A program made the translations under genes and the position numbers. From NCBI GenBank assembly GCA_900317325.1, contig ONGE01000021.1, positions 1 through 64,000 on the forward strand: a DNA stretch of 64,000 bases, read 5' to 3'. Below the pieces are notes generated by a model, which worked only from the letters and a program-made list of their open reading frames with translations, searched no databases and was not told the DNA's origin. Every line of letters starts with the position of its first letter. Position 1 is the first letter of the stretch. The stretch comes from an uncultured Prevotellaceae bacterium (GTDB taxonomy: Bacteria; Bacteroidota; Bacteroidia; Bacteroidales; Muribaculaceae). This document shows, piece after piece, positions 36,698 through 45,098 of the stretch.

Positions 36698-37162
36698 ATG
36701 GAAAAAATTGACACTCTGGACAAGAAGATTCTGGAAATTGTAATGAATAATGCTCGTATACCCAGCAAAGATGTCGCTCAGGTATGCGGCGTTTCGCGTG
36801 CTGCGGTGCATCAGCGCATACAGCGTCTGATCGATGATGGCGTCATCACCGGTTCGGGCTATACTGTGAATCCCAAGATGCTGGGTTACTCGACTTGCAC
36901 GTTCATCGGCTTGACCCTTGAGAGGGGCTCCATGTATCGCACTGTTGTTCCTGAGTTGCTGAAAATCAAGGAAGTTGTCGAGTGCCATTTCACTACGGGC
37001 CATTATACCATGATGATTAAGGTGTATGCGCGTGACAACGAGCATCTCATGTCGCTGGTCAACGATCACATTCAGCACATCGAGGGTGTTGCCGCTACCG
37101 AGACGCTCATCTCGCTGGAGCAGAGCATCAGCCGCACCTTGCCTATCTATTTTGATGAATAA
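36698..37162 (+). CDS. Lrp/AsnC family transcriptional regulator
   Basis: A 154-residue regulator. Residues about 1-60 are the AsnC-type winged helix (IDTLDKKILEIVMNNARIPS, then VCGVSRAAVHQRIQRLIDDG as recognition helix). Residues about 65-145 are the RAM/ACT-like ligand-binding and oligomerising domain (TCTFIGLTLERGSMY, HFTTGHYTMMIKVYARDNEHL). Such proteins sense amino acids and often control amino-acid genes; lysA lies just upstream but a terminator separates them. The actual ligand and targets are unknown. Confidence 0.92.
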   Translation: MEKIDTLDKKILEIVMNNARIPSKDVAQVCGVSRAAVHQRIQRLIDDGVITGSGYTVNPKMLGYSTCTFIGLTLERGSMYRTVVPELLKIKEVVECHFTTGHYTMMIKVYARDNEHLMSLVNDHIQHIEGVAATETLISLEQSISRTLPIYFDE

Positions 37163-37198
37163 CTTCAACGCCGGGGTTTCAAATTACTGATGCCCAGC

Positions 37199-37224
37199 GA
37201 CCTGAGTTATTCAAGGTCCTTTTT
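37199..37224 (+). terminator. weak terminator after the Lrp-type gene
   Basis: Short stem GACCT (37199-37203) with AGGTC (37214-37218) followed by TCCTTTTT-like T-rich DNA, 36 bp past the stop. The stem is only five base pairs. Confidence 0.35.
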
Positions 37225-37269
37225 ATGCCTATTTAAGAGGTAGAATTCCCTTTTTTAGATTTTTATTTG

Positions 37270-37277
37270 TACCTTTG
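37270..37277 (+). promoter_or_regulatory. -7 promoter element for the guanylyltransferase gene
   Basis: TACCTTTG, exact consensus and identical to the elements before argR, rsmH, lysS and PorZ-like copy 1. It lies 56 bp before the start at 37333. Confidence 0.55.
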
Positions 37278-37332
37278 TGAGCGACAAATAAGAATTGACC
37301 CTATCAATCATCATAAAAAACATTTCCATCAA

Positions 37333-38412
37333 ATGGATAACAACCGATATTGCGTTATCATGTGCGGCGGTGTGGGCAGCCGTTTTTGGCCGTTTTCCAA
37401 GGCCGCTAAGCCCAAGCAGTTCATAGATTTCTTCGGCACCGGGCGCAGCTTGTTGCAGATGGCCTTTGACCGCATGGAGGGCATCGTTCCTGTCGAGAAT
37501 ATCCTGCTCATCACCAACGAGAGTTACGGTTCGCTCATTAAGGAGCAACTGCCTGATATCAAGGACAATCAGATCCTGCTTGAACCCGTTCGCCGCAACA
37601 CTGCACCGTGCATCGCATGGGCCGCCCATCACATCAGGGCCATCAACCCGCATGCCAAGATGATGGTGGCTCCCAGCGACCACCTGATCATCAATGTTGA
37701 GAAATACAGGCAGAGTGTAATCAGCGCCTTTGAGTTCATCGAGAACAGGGATGCACTTGTCACTATGGGCATCAAGCCGAGCCGCCCCGAGACCGGTTAC
37801 GGCTACATCCAGGTGGGAGAAGCCGTGGAGGGCAATTTCTCGGCAGTCAAGACGTTTACCGAGAAGCCCGACGAGGACCTGGCTCGCGTGTTGCTCAAGT
37901 CGGGTGAGTTCTTCTGGAACTCGGGCATGTTCTTCTGGAGTGCCGACAGCATCATCAATGCGCTCAACAACTGCGCTCCTGAGGTGAATGCCGTCTTTGA
38001 AAATGGCCTGGAGTTCTTCGGCACTTCCCGGGAACAGGAATTCATCAACGCCAACTTCGAAGCCTGCCCCAGCATCAGCATCGACTTTGCCGTGATGGAG
38101 AAAGCGCCTAACGTCTTTGTCGAGACCGTGGACTTCGGGTGGAATGACTTGGGCACTTGGCGTTCGCTCTACGACCATTCTCCCAAGAACATGGAGGGCA
38201 ATGTGACGCAGAACTGTAAAGCGCTCATGTTCAATAGCCACAACAACATCGTGGCCATCAAGGGCGACAAACTGGTGGTGGCTTCGGGACTTGAAGGCTA
38301 TATCGTTGCCGATGTGGACGATGCCTTGCTCATTGTCCCCCTGGAGGAGGAACAGAAGATCAAGCTCTATGTCAACGAGGTGAAATCCAAGTTCGGAGAC
38401 AAGTATCTGTAA
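37333..38412 (+). CDS. mannose-1-phosphate guanylyltransferase
   Basis: A 359-residue cytoplasmic nucleotidyltransferase that makes GDP-mannose for polysaccharide and glycoprotein synthesis. I use the ATG at 37333 (MDNNRYCVIMCGG), since the signature GGVGSRFWPFSKAAKPKQF follows at 12-30; the 22 residues upstream in frame look like leader DNA. Other blocks: EPVRRNTAPCIAWAAHH (about 82-98), VAPSDHLI (about 110-117), ETGYGYIQVGE (about 153-163) and FTEKPDEDLA (about 174-183). It lacks the C-terminal cupin (isomerase) domain of bifunctional ManC, so it is the single-function type. Confidence 0.92.
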   Translation: MDNNRYCVIMCGGVGSRFWPFSKAAKPKQFIDFFGTGRSLLQMAFDRMEGIVPVENILLITNESYGSLIKEQLPDIKDNQILLEPVRRNTAPCIAWAAHHIRAINPHAKMMVAPSDHLIINVEKYRQSVISAFEFIENRDALVTMGIKPSRPETGYGYIQVGEAVEGNFSAVKTFTEKPDEDLARVLLKSGEFFWNSGMFFWSADSIINALNNCAPEVNAVFENGLEFFGTSREQEFINANFEACPSISIDFAVMEKAPNVFVETVDFGWNDLGTWRSLYDHSPKNMEGNVTQNCKALMFNSHNNIVAIKGDKLVVASGLEGYIVADVDDALLIVPLEEEQKIKLYVNEVKSKFGDKYL

Positions 38413-38437
38413 TCAACACGATAAAACTAAAAAATAA

Positions 38438-38474
38438 CTAACGGGACTCTTGCCGATTGCAGGAGCCCCGTTAG
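38438..38474. terminator. bidirectional terminator between guanylyltransferase gene and ssb
   Basis: Stem CTAACGGG (38438-38445) with CCCGTTAG (38467-38474), continued inward by CTTGC with GCAGG. A-rich DNA on the left and T-rich DNA on the right let it serve both converging genes. Confidence 0.8.
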
Positions 38475-38532
38475 TATTATCTGATGAATCGGGTGACACT
38501 TTATTTCTAGTGTGGCGTGTCACCGGTAAAGA

Positions 38533-38895
38533 TTACTGCGGCTGTTGAGGCGCGTTCTCGCGGGGACGGGCCAGCAGTTCAAAGGTGTCGACATAAATCT
38601 CGGTGGTGTAACGCTTCACCTGGTTGCGGTCCTCCCATGCGCGGGTGCGCAGGCGGCCTTCCAGATAGATTTGAGTGCCCTTGCGGATGTAGCGCTCGGC
38701 AATCTCGGCGTTCTTTCCCCACATCACGATGTTGTGCCACTCGGTGCGCTCGGGAACCTGCGCTCCGTTGGCATTGGTGTAAGCATGGTCGGTGGTTGCA
38801 AGCGTGAACGATGCTACGGGTTGATTTTGTGCAACATAACGCACGTCAGGGTCTTTGCCTACGCGGCCCAGCAATATGACTTTATTGACTGACAT
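38533..38895 (-). CDS. ssb: single-stranded DNA-binding protein, without acidic tail
   Basis: A 120-residue OB-fold protein that coats single-stranded DNA. Start: ATG at 38895 (MSVNKVILLGRVGKDPDVRY), the classic SSB start; the longer frame is AT-rich leader. Conserved blocks VASFTLATTDHAY, TEWHNIVMWGKNAEIAERYI and GTQIYLEGRLRTRAWED fill residues 28-85. After the OB fold only about 15 residues remain, ending RENAPQQPQ. The acidic D-D-x-P-F type tip that recruits partner proteins in most SSBs is missing; I rechecked the stop at 38533. This may be a secondary SSB. It lies 62 bp after the argC homologue. Confidence 0.9.
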   Translation of the reverse strand: MSVNKVILLGRVGKDPDVRYVAQNQPVASFTLATTDHAYTNANGAQVPERTEWHNIVMWGKNAEIAERYIRKGTQIYLEGRLRTRAWEDRNQVKRYTTEIYVDTFELLARPRENAPQQPQ

Positions 38896-38957
38896 GATGA
38901 TGAATGGTTTTGTTTTGGTTTTTGAGTTAATATTAATTATAAATAATGTGTAGTTCA

Positions 38958-39914
38958 CTAATAGCCGCTGCCTTTCAGGGCCAGCCCCACGCGTTCATGC
39001 AGTCCGAACAACAGGTTCATCATGTGGACCGCATTGCCGGCATTGCCCTTGAGCAGGAGGTCGATTACGGCATGCACGGTGAGTTCGCCGCTGTGTTCGT
39101 CCTTTTTAAGACGGATGAGGCACTTGTTGGTGTTCGCTACATCGGCACCGACGATGGGCTTGTCGACCAGGAACACAAAGTTGTGGTCCTCGTAGTATTG
39201 CTCGTAGAGTTGCCTGATGGTCTCCTCATCGACACCGCACTTGAAGCGCGCTGCCACGGCGAGTATCCTGGGCTCGGCAATCGGCGAAATCGTCAGGTCG
39301 ACAGGCTGCGCGAAACTTGACTGGCATTGAGACAATGCAAGCGCCACCTCGCGTTGCTGATCGTGGGCCCACTCGTCGGGATTCATGCCGTCGGGCGTCT
39401 TGCCCTGGTCGGGGAACGCGATGCCCCCCATTGCCACGCGCAGTGTGATAGGGCTGTTGAGCATGAGGTTGCGTGCCATGGGCATCAGTGCAAGCAGCGA
39501 TGCTGCTGCGACATTGCCCGGGACGGTCACCAGTTGGGCGTCATGCACGAGCAAACGGCGTTGCATCTCGCCGAGGCCATATTTCCACACCGTGTCATCG
39601 CCATGGTCCAAGTTGTGGCATCCGCTTAGGTCGATGACCTTCAGGTTCTCAGGCACATCAAGCGTGGGCAACAAGGCCGACACCTGGGCACGGCTGCCGC
39701 AAACAAATACCACATTAACGTCATCAAGCGAGGCCTGGTCACTGACGGTGAGGTTACATTCACCGATGATTCCGGGGACGATGCTGTCGAGACGGGTCCC
39801 TGTATTACAGGAGCCCGTCACCCACATCAACTCCACATCAGGGTGGTTGATGAGCACGCGCACCAACTCGGCGGCACGCTGGTGGTCACATCCGACGATA
39901 CCGACTTTAATCAT
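38958..39914 (-). CDS. ArgC-family protein lacking the catalytic cysteine
   Basis: A 318-residue homologue of N-acetyl-gamma-glutamyl-phosphate reductase. It has the NAD(P) fold start IKVGIVGCDHQRAAELVRVL, the YGLGEMQ block (112-118; YGLPE in active enzymes), and the C-terminal KGNAGNAVHMMNLLFGL (about 292-308). Active ArgC uses a cysteine in a P-G-C-(Y/F)-x-T loop. Here the loop reads VPGNVAAAS (131-139): the cysteine is Asn134 (codon AAT, clear in the sequence). The N-terminal G-x-S-G-(Y/A)-x-G loop is also changed. The gene sits 17 bp after argR, where arginine genes are expected, but argG and argD are absent. It may be inactive, regulatory or repurposed. Confidence 0.8.
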   Translation of the reverse strand: MIKVGIVGCDHQRAAELVRVLINHPDVELMWVTGSCNTGTRLDSIVPGIIGECNLTVSDQASLDDVNVVFVCGSRAQVSALLPTLDVPENLKVIDLSGCHNLDHGDDTVWKYGLGEMQRRLLVHDAQLVTVPGNVAAASLLALMPMARNLMLNSPITLRVAMGGIAFPDQGKTPDGMNPDEWAHDQQREVALALSQCQSSFAQPVDLTISPIAEPRILAVAARFKCGVDEETIRQLYEQYYEDHNFVFLVDKPIVGADVANTNKCLIRLKKDEHSGELTVHAVIDLLLKGNAGNAVHMMNLLFGLHERVGLALKGSGY

Positions 39915-39931
39915 GCACCTACAGGAAGCGG

Positions 39932-40483
39932 TTAACCGACGGTGAGGTGTGAATTCTTGGGCATGAACTGTTCAAAGACAGCCTGTGCCTGCTCGTGGGT
40001 GACACCCTCGGCAAGAATTGCTACTACCGTATCAGCGCCAGCGATGGTGCCCAGCACCTCGGCAGGACGGCTCATGTCGATGTCGTAGGCCAAGCCTGGA
40101 GCATAACCGTTGCGCGTCTTGATGACGGCAAGATTGCCCGAGAACTGCAGCGACACCAGGCCCACCTGCTTTGCAGCGTGAGCGTCGGTCTGACGCATAC
40201 TCAGCAACCTGTCTTGTAACTGGTTGCTGTCAGGAATGATGTACATGTAAGTATTGCGGTCGGTAGCCACCTTTGAAATCTTCAAGGCTTTCAGGTCACG
40301 CGACAAAGTTGCCTGAGTCACATTGATGTTGTGCTCACGCAGCATGTCGGCCAACTCACTCTGGCTGCCAATGCAATTTGTCTTGATCAGATCGGTGATC
40401 AACTGTAAACGGTCACGTTTTCTTTTCACGAGTACTTTCTTTTTTCTTGGTTTTTTAGTTACTGTTGTAGTCTCCATTTGCAT
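39932..40483 (-). CDS. argR: arginine repressor ArgR
   Basis: A 183-residue regulator, longer than the usual ~155 because of a very basic N-terminal stretch (KKPRKKKVLVKRKRDR). The winged-helix domain shows SQSELADMLREHNINVTQATL (about 39-59) and SRDLKALKISKV. The C-terminal hexamerisation and arginine-binding domain has VIKTRNGYAPGLAYDID and GTIAGADTVVAILAEG (about 145-160). An ATG at 40477 is an equal start choice. First gene of a unit with the argC homologue and perhaps ssb, under a good promoter at 40508-40538. Confidence 0.94.
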   Translation of the reverse strand: MQMETTTVTKKPRKKKVLVKRKRDRLQLITDLIKTNCIGSQSELADMLREHNINVTQATLSRDLKALKISKVATDRNTYMYIIPDSNQLQDRLLSMRQTDAHAAKQVGLVSLQFSGNLAVIKTRNGYAPGLAYDIDMSRPAEVLGTIAGADTVVAILAEGVTHEQAQAVFEQFMPKNSHLTVG

Positions 40484-40507
40484 ATATACTTAAATAGGTT
40501 AGCGTGG

Positions 40508-40538
40508 CAAAGGTAATGTCTTTTTGCAAATTCTACAA
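40508..40538 (-). promoter_or_regulatory. promoter of argR
   Basis: Minus-strand TTG (40536-40538), 20-bp spacer, TACCTTTG (40508-40515): a full match to the Bacteroidetes -33/-7 consensus, 25 bp before the argR start. Confidence 0.65.
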
Positions 40539-40643
40539 CATATTTATAGACCTTTTTCAATGAAAATTCAGTATATTTTCTCTTTTCCTTGAATATTCAT
40601 CATAATCGGTAAGGCCATTTCCCTCGAGATGGATATATAAATA

Positions 40644-40690
40644 TATCGGTGTCTGTAAAAATAATCATAAAGATTGTACAGACACCGATA
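40644..40690 (-). terminator. terminator hairpin of the patatin gene
   Basis: A perfect 14-bp stem, TATCGGTGTCTGTA (40644-40657) with TACAGACACCGATA (40677-40690), 19-nt A/T-rich loop, 21 bp past the patatin stop; AT-rich DNA follows. Confidence 0.75.
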
Positions 40691-40711
40691 GTTGAGAGGG
40701 CTCTTGGGGGC

Positions 40712-42337
40712 TTACTTTTTCGGTACCATCCAGAAGGGGTCTTTTTGGAATTTTTCCCAAGCATCGAGAAGCTGGGGCTTCAGTGAGGTGAGGAATTGGA
40801 GGGTGCCGGGAGCAAGGTTGGTGTTGTCGTTACTGATCTGCTCAATGTGGTCGAGCAGGTTGAAACAGGCGGTGTACTGGCCATCGGCGAGCAGTGCCTC
40901 GGGCATGCCATCGGCTATTTCCTCGGGAGTGAACCACAGGGTGGTGCCCATGTTGGCCGCTTTCTTGCTGTTTTGCTGGATGGCTTCGCTGGGCACGAGG
41001 TGGTGTGGGAGCGAGTTGTTGATTCGTTTGCCGATTTTTTCAGGTTTCAGCTCATAGACGGTGGTGCTGAAGACGCGATTCACCCAATCTTTATTGTCAT
41101 AAATCGAGCCGTAGGCCAATTGGCGCAGTCGTTTCAGGAACACTTCGCTGCTCATGATGATGACCGACTTGGCGCGGTTCATGAGCAGTGCCTCGAGGGC
41201 CGAGAACTTGATATTGCTGATGAATTTTGCCCTGTCTCGGATAAATGTCTTGCTGATGGCCTGAAACATTTTTTTCTTTGACAAGCAGCCGAGGACATTG
41301 GCCAGCGTGACGATGGCAAGGATGACCGATGTGACACCGGTCCAGAAACCGCTGCCGGTCACCAGTGCGAGCACGAACAGCAGGAGCATGACGACCTCGC
41401 TGATCACGCCGTAGGTGCCCAGGCGGCCGAAGGTGAGTTTGTTCACCCACTTGGGAAGCATCTCCTCGTTTGGTGCATACTCGCTCTTCATGTCGGGGCT
41501 CGACACGTCGCTGATGATGACCAGGTCGAGCGCCTTGGGGTTGGTGCTGCCCTCGGGTATGAAATGCGGGTGCAGGCGCTCCTCGGCCATCAGGATGGAC
41601 TCGATGCCTTGATTGTCGGACACGCCACCATCCATCACGGCAAAGCCGCGATACTTGGTTTCGCCCTTTTCATTCTTCACCTCGGTCATGTACCGTTGAG
41701 GATTGTCGATCTTGCCGTAAAACTTGAAGTCCTCGGGGAACATCATCGGCTCAAAGCCGCTGGGGAAGCACGACGAGCAGGCGAGGGCTTCGCCCGGCGT
41801 GATCAGGCGGGCGTCATTGGGGTTGATGCGGTGGTCGTTGTTGCCGAAATAATAGGTCTTGCCCACGGTTGTATCGGCAACCCTGAAACGGAAGGGCAGC
41901 GAACTCTCGAAGTCGGTGGCCAGTGCCGTGTAGTCCTTGACGGGAATGTGGCCCATGTTCTTGAAGATTTCGCCCAGGGTCGTCTCGCCGAACAGATACT
42001 TGTCGTAGATGTCGGCCATGATTTTGATGCCCGACACTTCGGGGTTGGTCTTTTCCTGACTGAGCCCGTTGAGCGCGTGAGTCACCAGGTCCTCGTCACG
42101 CAGGAAGTCGAACAGGTCCTCGACCATCTTGTCGACACTCTCGTCGCGTGCACGCGTGAGCATGTATTTCATCGCGGGGATGGTACCGCCCGACACCGAT
42201 GATAACGCTACCACGCAGTCGAGCAGTGTTTTCCCGTCATCGAGCTTGACTGAATTCAGGAAAGAAAGAGTTCCCAAGTTAAAGGTGGCGGCACGGTAAC
42301 CGCCGCCGGAGAATGCCATACCAATGTTAATTGCCAT
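40712..42337 (-). CDS. patatin-like phospholipase with a membrane hairpin
   Basis: A 541-residue patatin-fold lipid acyl hydrolase. The oxyanion loop is SGGGYRAATF (9-18), the nucleophile elbow SSVSGGTI (about 46-53, Ser at about 49), and the catalytic Asp lies in VMDGGVSDNQGIES (about 232-245). There is no signal peptide. Between the patatin fold and the C-terminal ~180 residues are two hydrophobic segments (about 308-348: VVMLLLFVLALVTG, then VTSVILAIVTLANVLG) that could form a membrane hairpin, unusual for the family. It has its own promoter (42369-42400) and terminator. Substrate and role are unknown. Confidence 0.85.
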   Translation of the reverse strand: MAINIGMAFSGGGYRAATFNLGTLSFLNSVKLDDGKTLLDCVVALSSVSGGTIPAMKYMLTRARDESVDKMVEDLFDFLRDEDLVTHALNGLSQEKTNPEVSGIKIMADIYDKYLFGETTLGEIFKNMGHIPVKDYTALATDFESSLPFRFRVADTTVGKTYYFGNNDHRINPNDARLITPGEALACSSCFPSGFEPMMFPEDFKFYGKIDNPQRYMTEVKNEKGETKYRGFAVMDGGVSDNQGIESILMAEERLHPHFIPEGSTNPKALDLVIISDVSSPDMKSEYAPNEEMLPKWVNKLTFGRLGTYGVISEVVMLLLFVLALVTGSGFWTGVTSVILAIVTLANVLGCLSKKKMFQAISKTFIRDRAKFISNIKFSALEALLMNRAKSVIIMSSEVFLKRLRQLAYGSIYDNKDWVNRVFSTTVYELKPEKIGKRINNSLPHHLVPSEAIQQNSKKAANMGTTLWFTPEEIADGMPEALLADGQYTACFNLLDHIEQISNDNTNLAPGTLQFLTSLKPQLLDAWEKFQKDPFWMVPKK

Positions 42338-42368
42338 GATGTAAAGATTTTAATGGTTTGACTCCCGA

Positions 42369-42400
42369 CAAAGATAATCATTCCCGCCAACAATACCAAA
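42369..42400 (-). promoter_or_regulatory. promoter of the patatin gene
   Basis: Minus-strand TTG (42397-42399), 20-bp spacer, TATCTTTG (42369-42376): matches the Bacteroidetes consensus, 32 bp before the start. Confidence 0.6.
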
Positions 42401-42420
42401 TATATCCCACGAAAACATAC

Positions 42421-42461
42421 AAAAAGGCCTCAACTCCCTCGCGGGGAGCCGGAGCCTTTTT
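42421..42461 (-). terminator. terminator hairpin after the SUMF1-dockerin gene
   Basis: Outer stem AAAAAGGC (42421-42428) with GCCTTTTT (42454-42461) and inner stem CTCCC with GGGAG. It can act in both directions. The rest of 42462-42630 holds a repeat copy (GCGAGCAACGCGAGCAT at 42495-42511) and no gene. Confidence 0.65.
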
Positions 42462-42630
42462 AAGGAGTGCGGATGCCTCACTAATCTCTAATCTGCGAGC
42501 AACGCGAGCATTCGTCCGTTTCCGTCCGTTTCGACCGCGCGTGTGCGGGTCAGGGGCCGGGCTTGGGCATGGTGCTTGCCCTGAGTTCTATCTCTCGCTC
42601 GTGATAATCACATCTTGAGCACGATAGGTG

Positions 42631-44880
42631 TTAGTAGACGTAGACCGTGAGCACCGTGGTGACATTATAAGTGCCGTAGGGGGAGGCACAGGTGCGTACA
42701 TGAACGGTATTGGCACCCTGATGAAGGCCTGTGACTATCATCTTGTCACCCTCGAATGTGCAGGACACGTTATCTTCGCCTCCCACGGCCTGATAGTTTC
42801 CCATGCCGTTAATCAGGTCTAACAAGATGCTGCTACCCACATTGATGCGAATCACGTCTTGCGACAGATGGAATTCACGAGTGTTCTCATCTTCAAGTAC
42901 CAGTCGCAGTCCCAAGCGGCTGTTGGAGTCGGAGGGCGCGCTGCCGCTCACCGTCAACAGATGGCTGTTCTCGGCCGAACTGGACCAGCAGCCGCCACGG
43001 CGCACGCGGGATGTGCCATTGGTGGCACCGTACAGCTGGTAGCCCTCGTAGTAGGGGTGTTCCTCTTGGTCCACCCAGTCCAGGCACCATTCCCACACAT
43101 TGCCGGTCATGTCGTGAATGCCAAGTTCGTTGGGCGCCTTGGTGCCCACGGGATGGGTCATGTTGCTGGAGTTGCCCGAATACCAGGCCACCTCATCAAC
43201 CGTGGCACTGCCGCTGTACTGGTAGCCCTGGCTCAGATTGCCGCTACGGGCTGCAAACTCCCACTCGGCCTCGGTGGGCAGACGGAAGCGCAGACCTGTC
43301 AACTCGTTCAAGTTAAGGATGAACTGCTGACATTCTTCCCACGTCACTTGCTCCACCGGGCATTGCAGGTCGCCCTTGAAGTTACTCGGATTGCCGCCCA
43401 TCACCGCTTGCCACAGTTCCTGTGTCACCTCGGTCTTGCCGATGAAGTAATCAGGCACGCTCAGCCATGAGAAGCTGGGGGCCTCCCAATCATATTCGCG
43501 GTACTCATTGCTGACGATCGCGTTTCTCATGAACGTGCCGCCCTCGACGGGCACCATCTCAAATTCCACACCCTCGACGATGAAGTGCGTGACGGGTGTG
43601 ACGATCACATTGAGAACTGCGGCAGTTTCACCATCCCCGTTGGTGACGTTAATCGTGGTGATTCCCGCTTTCTCACCTGTCACCGTGAAGCTGTCGCCGT
43701 TGAGCGAGCAGCTGGCATGACTGCTCGATGGGGTCAGTGTGCAGGTGCCTGTGCTGTTGAGGATATCGACCGTCTTGCTCTCGCCGGCCACAACCGCGAT
43801 TACGGTCTCGGACAGGCGGAATTTAGTACTGTTCTCCTGGTCAAGGACAAGGCGCAACCCGAGAGAGCGGTCCCTCGTGTCAGGATTAAAGGCTTCCAGT
43901 GTTGTCACACGGCAATGCTCGGCCTCGCGCCAATAGTGACCACCACGCAGCACACGGTTATTGCCTGTGGCAGGACCGACGGGGTCGGTGTGCGCCTCGC
44001 TGCTGTAGCGTCCATTGCTGTAATGGTCAACACCCATATAGTGGATTTCCTCCTCGGTCAAGTCCTGGCACCACTCGGCCACATTGCCGCTCATGTCATA
44101 GAGTCCGAGTTCGTTGGGCGCCTTGGTGGCCACCGGGTAAGTCATCTGGCTCGTGGCGTTGTCGATATACCACGCCACATCATCAATGGTGTTGCTGCCG
44201 CTGTACTGGTAGCCCTGGCTCAGATTGCCGCCACGGGCGGCGAACTCCCACTCGGCCTCGGTGGGCAGACGGAAGTGTTTTCCCGTCATCTCGTTCAGCT
44301 TCAGGATGAACTTTTGGCATTGGTCCCAGGACACCCGCTCGACAGGCCTCTCGACGCTGCCGTTGTAGGAGATAGAATAGTAGGACGGATTGCAATTCAT
44401 CACCGCCCGCCACAACGACTGGGTCACCTCGGTCTGGCCGATGCTGTAGGTCGATAGCGTTACCTGGTGGGCCGGTTTCTCATAACCGCGGGCCAGGGTG
44501 TCCTCGTCGCTAGCGCCCATCGTGAATGTGCCGCCCTCGACGGTCACCATCGTGAACGGCACGCCGTTCACCGTGAAGGTCTCGGTCGCCGGCTGTGTGT
44601 CAACGCCTGGCAACGATCCGGTCATCACAAAGCTGATGAGTGCCGTCACGTCGGTGATGTTGACAGTGCCGTCGTTATTGATGTCGGCAAGGTCCGTGTT
44701 GAAATTCTCTTGAGTGCCGCCACCCAACAGATAGCTGATGAGCCCCGTCACGTCGGTGATGTTGACATTGCCGTCGTTGTTCACGTCGCCGATGACGGTC
44801 ACGCTATCGGCTGCATGAGCTCCTGCAGTAGCGGCCAACACAGCGAATAACATGATAAAAGATTGCAAGATTTTTTTCAT
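42631..44880 (-). CDS. secreted dockerin protein with two SUMF1-like domains
   Basis: A 749-residue exported protein started at the ATG at 44880 (MKKILQSFIMLFAVLAATAG signal peptide). Order: dockerin-like pair at about 31-90 (GDVNNDGNVNITDVTGLISY, then ADINNDGTVNITDVTALI); SUMF1/FGE-fold domain 1 at about 102-345 (VEGGTFTMGASDEDT, FRLPTEAEWEFAARGG, DMSGNVAEWCQD); an Ig-like bacterial domain (about 350-430); SUMF1 domain 2 (about 435-670); a final Ig-like domain. True formylglycine-generating enzymes need two active-site cysteines near the end; domain 2 lacks the pair (RRGGCWSSSAENSHLL) and domain 1 has one (RGGHYWREAEHCRV). A binding rather than enzymatic role is likelier. Confidence 0.85.
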   Translation of the reverse strand: MKKILQSFIMLFAVLAATAGAHAADSVTVIGDVNNDGNVNITDVTGLISYLLGGGTQENFNTDLADINNDGTVNITDVTALISFVMTGSLPGVDTQPATETFTVNGVPFTMVTVEGGTFTMGASDEDTLARGYEKPAHQVTLSTYSIGQTEVTQSLWRAVMNCNPSYYSISYNGSVERPVERVSWDQCQKFILKLNEMTGKHFRLPTEAEWEFAARGGNLSQGYQYSGSNTIDDVAWYIDNATSQMTYPVATKAPNELGLYDMSGNVAEWCQDLTEEEIHYMGVDHYSNGRYSSEAHTDPVGPATGNNRVLRGGHYWREAEHCRVTTLEAFNPDTRDRSLGLRLVLDQENSTKFRLSETVIAVVAGESKTVDILNSTGTCTLTPSSSHASCSLNGDSFTVTGEKAGITTINVTNGDGETAAVLNVIVTPVTHFIVEGVEFEMVPVEGGTFMRNAIVSNEYREYDWEAPSFSWLSVPDYFIGKTEVTQELWQAVMGGNPSNFKGDLQCPVEQVTWEECQQFILNLNELTGLRFRLPTEAEWEFAARSGNLSQGYQYSGSATVDEVAWYSGNSSNMTHPVGTKAPNELGIHDMTGNVWEWCLDWVDQEEHPYYEGYQLYGATNGTSRVRRGGCWSSSAENSHLLTVSGSAPSDSNSRLGLRLVLEDENTREFHLSQDVIRINVGSSILLDLINGMGNYQAVGGEDNVSCTFEGDKMIVTGLHQGANTVHVRTCASPYGTYNVTTVLTVYVY

Positions 44881-44921
44881 GATGTTTTTAAGCGTTTGGT
44901 TTAGTTCGAAAAATAAAGCCA

Positions 44922-44929
44922 CAAAATTA
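44922..44929 (-). promoter_or_regulatory. -7 element for the SUMF1-dockerin gene
   Basis: Minus-strand TAATTTTG, exact TAnnTTTG, 42 bp before the start at 44880; no TTG at the standard distance. Confidence 0.4.
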
Positions 44930-45037
44930 ATCATAAACATTCAATTTCCACACATTCCATTCAAGAAAAGCATACCGCAACGAAATAAAAAGCCAACTGG
45001 TTCATCTTAACCCCGCCAAGGCGCGAAGCGATTATTA

Positions 45038-45077
45038 GGATTGCTCGCTTGGGCTCGCAAGAAATCAAAATAAATCG
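45038..45077. repeat. interspersed intergenic repeat, second copy of the 6219-6258 element
   Basis: GATTGCTCGCTTGGGCTCGC followed by AAGAAATCA, almost identical to 6219-6258 (two changed bases in the first half). CATCCGC follows within 15-20 bp in both places. The 44881-45467 spacer contains only repeats and regulatory DNA, no gene. Confidence 0.65.
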
Positions 45078-45098
45078 TTATATGTCATCCGCACAGTA

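Noticed and set aside
42631..44880. Sulfatase-activating enzyme
   Set aside because: The active-site cysteine pair is not present in either SUMF1-like domain and no sulfatase gene is near.
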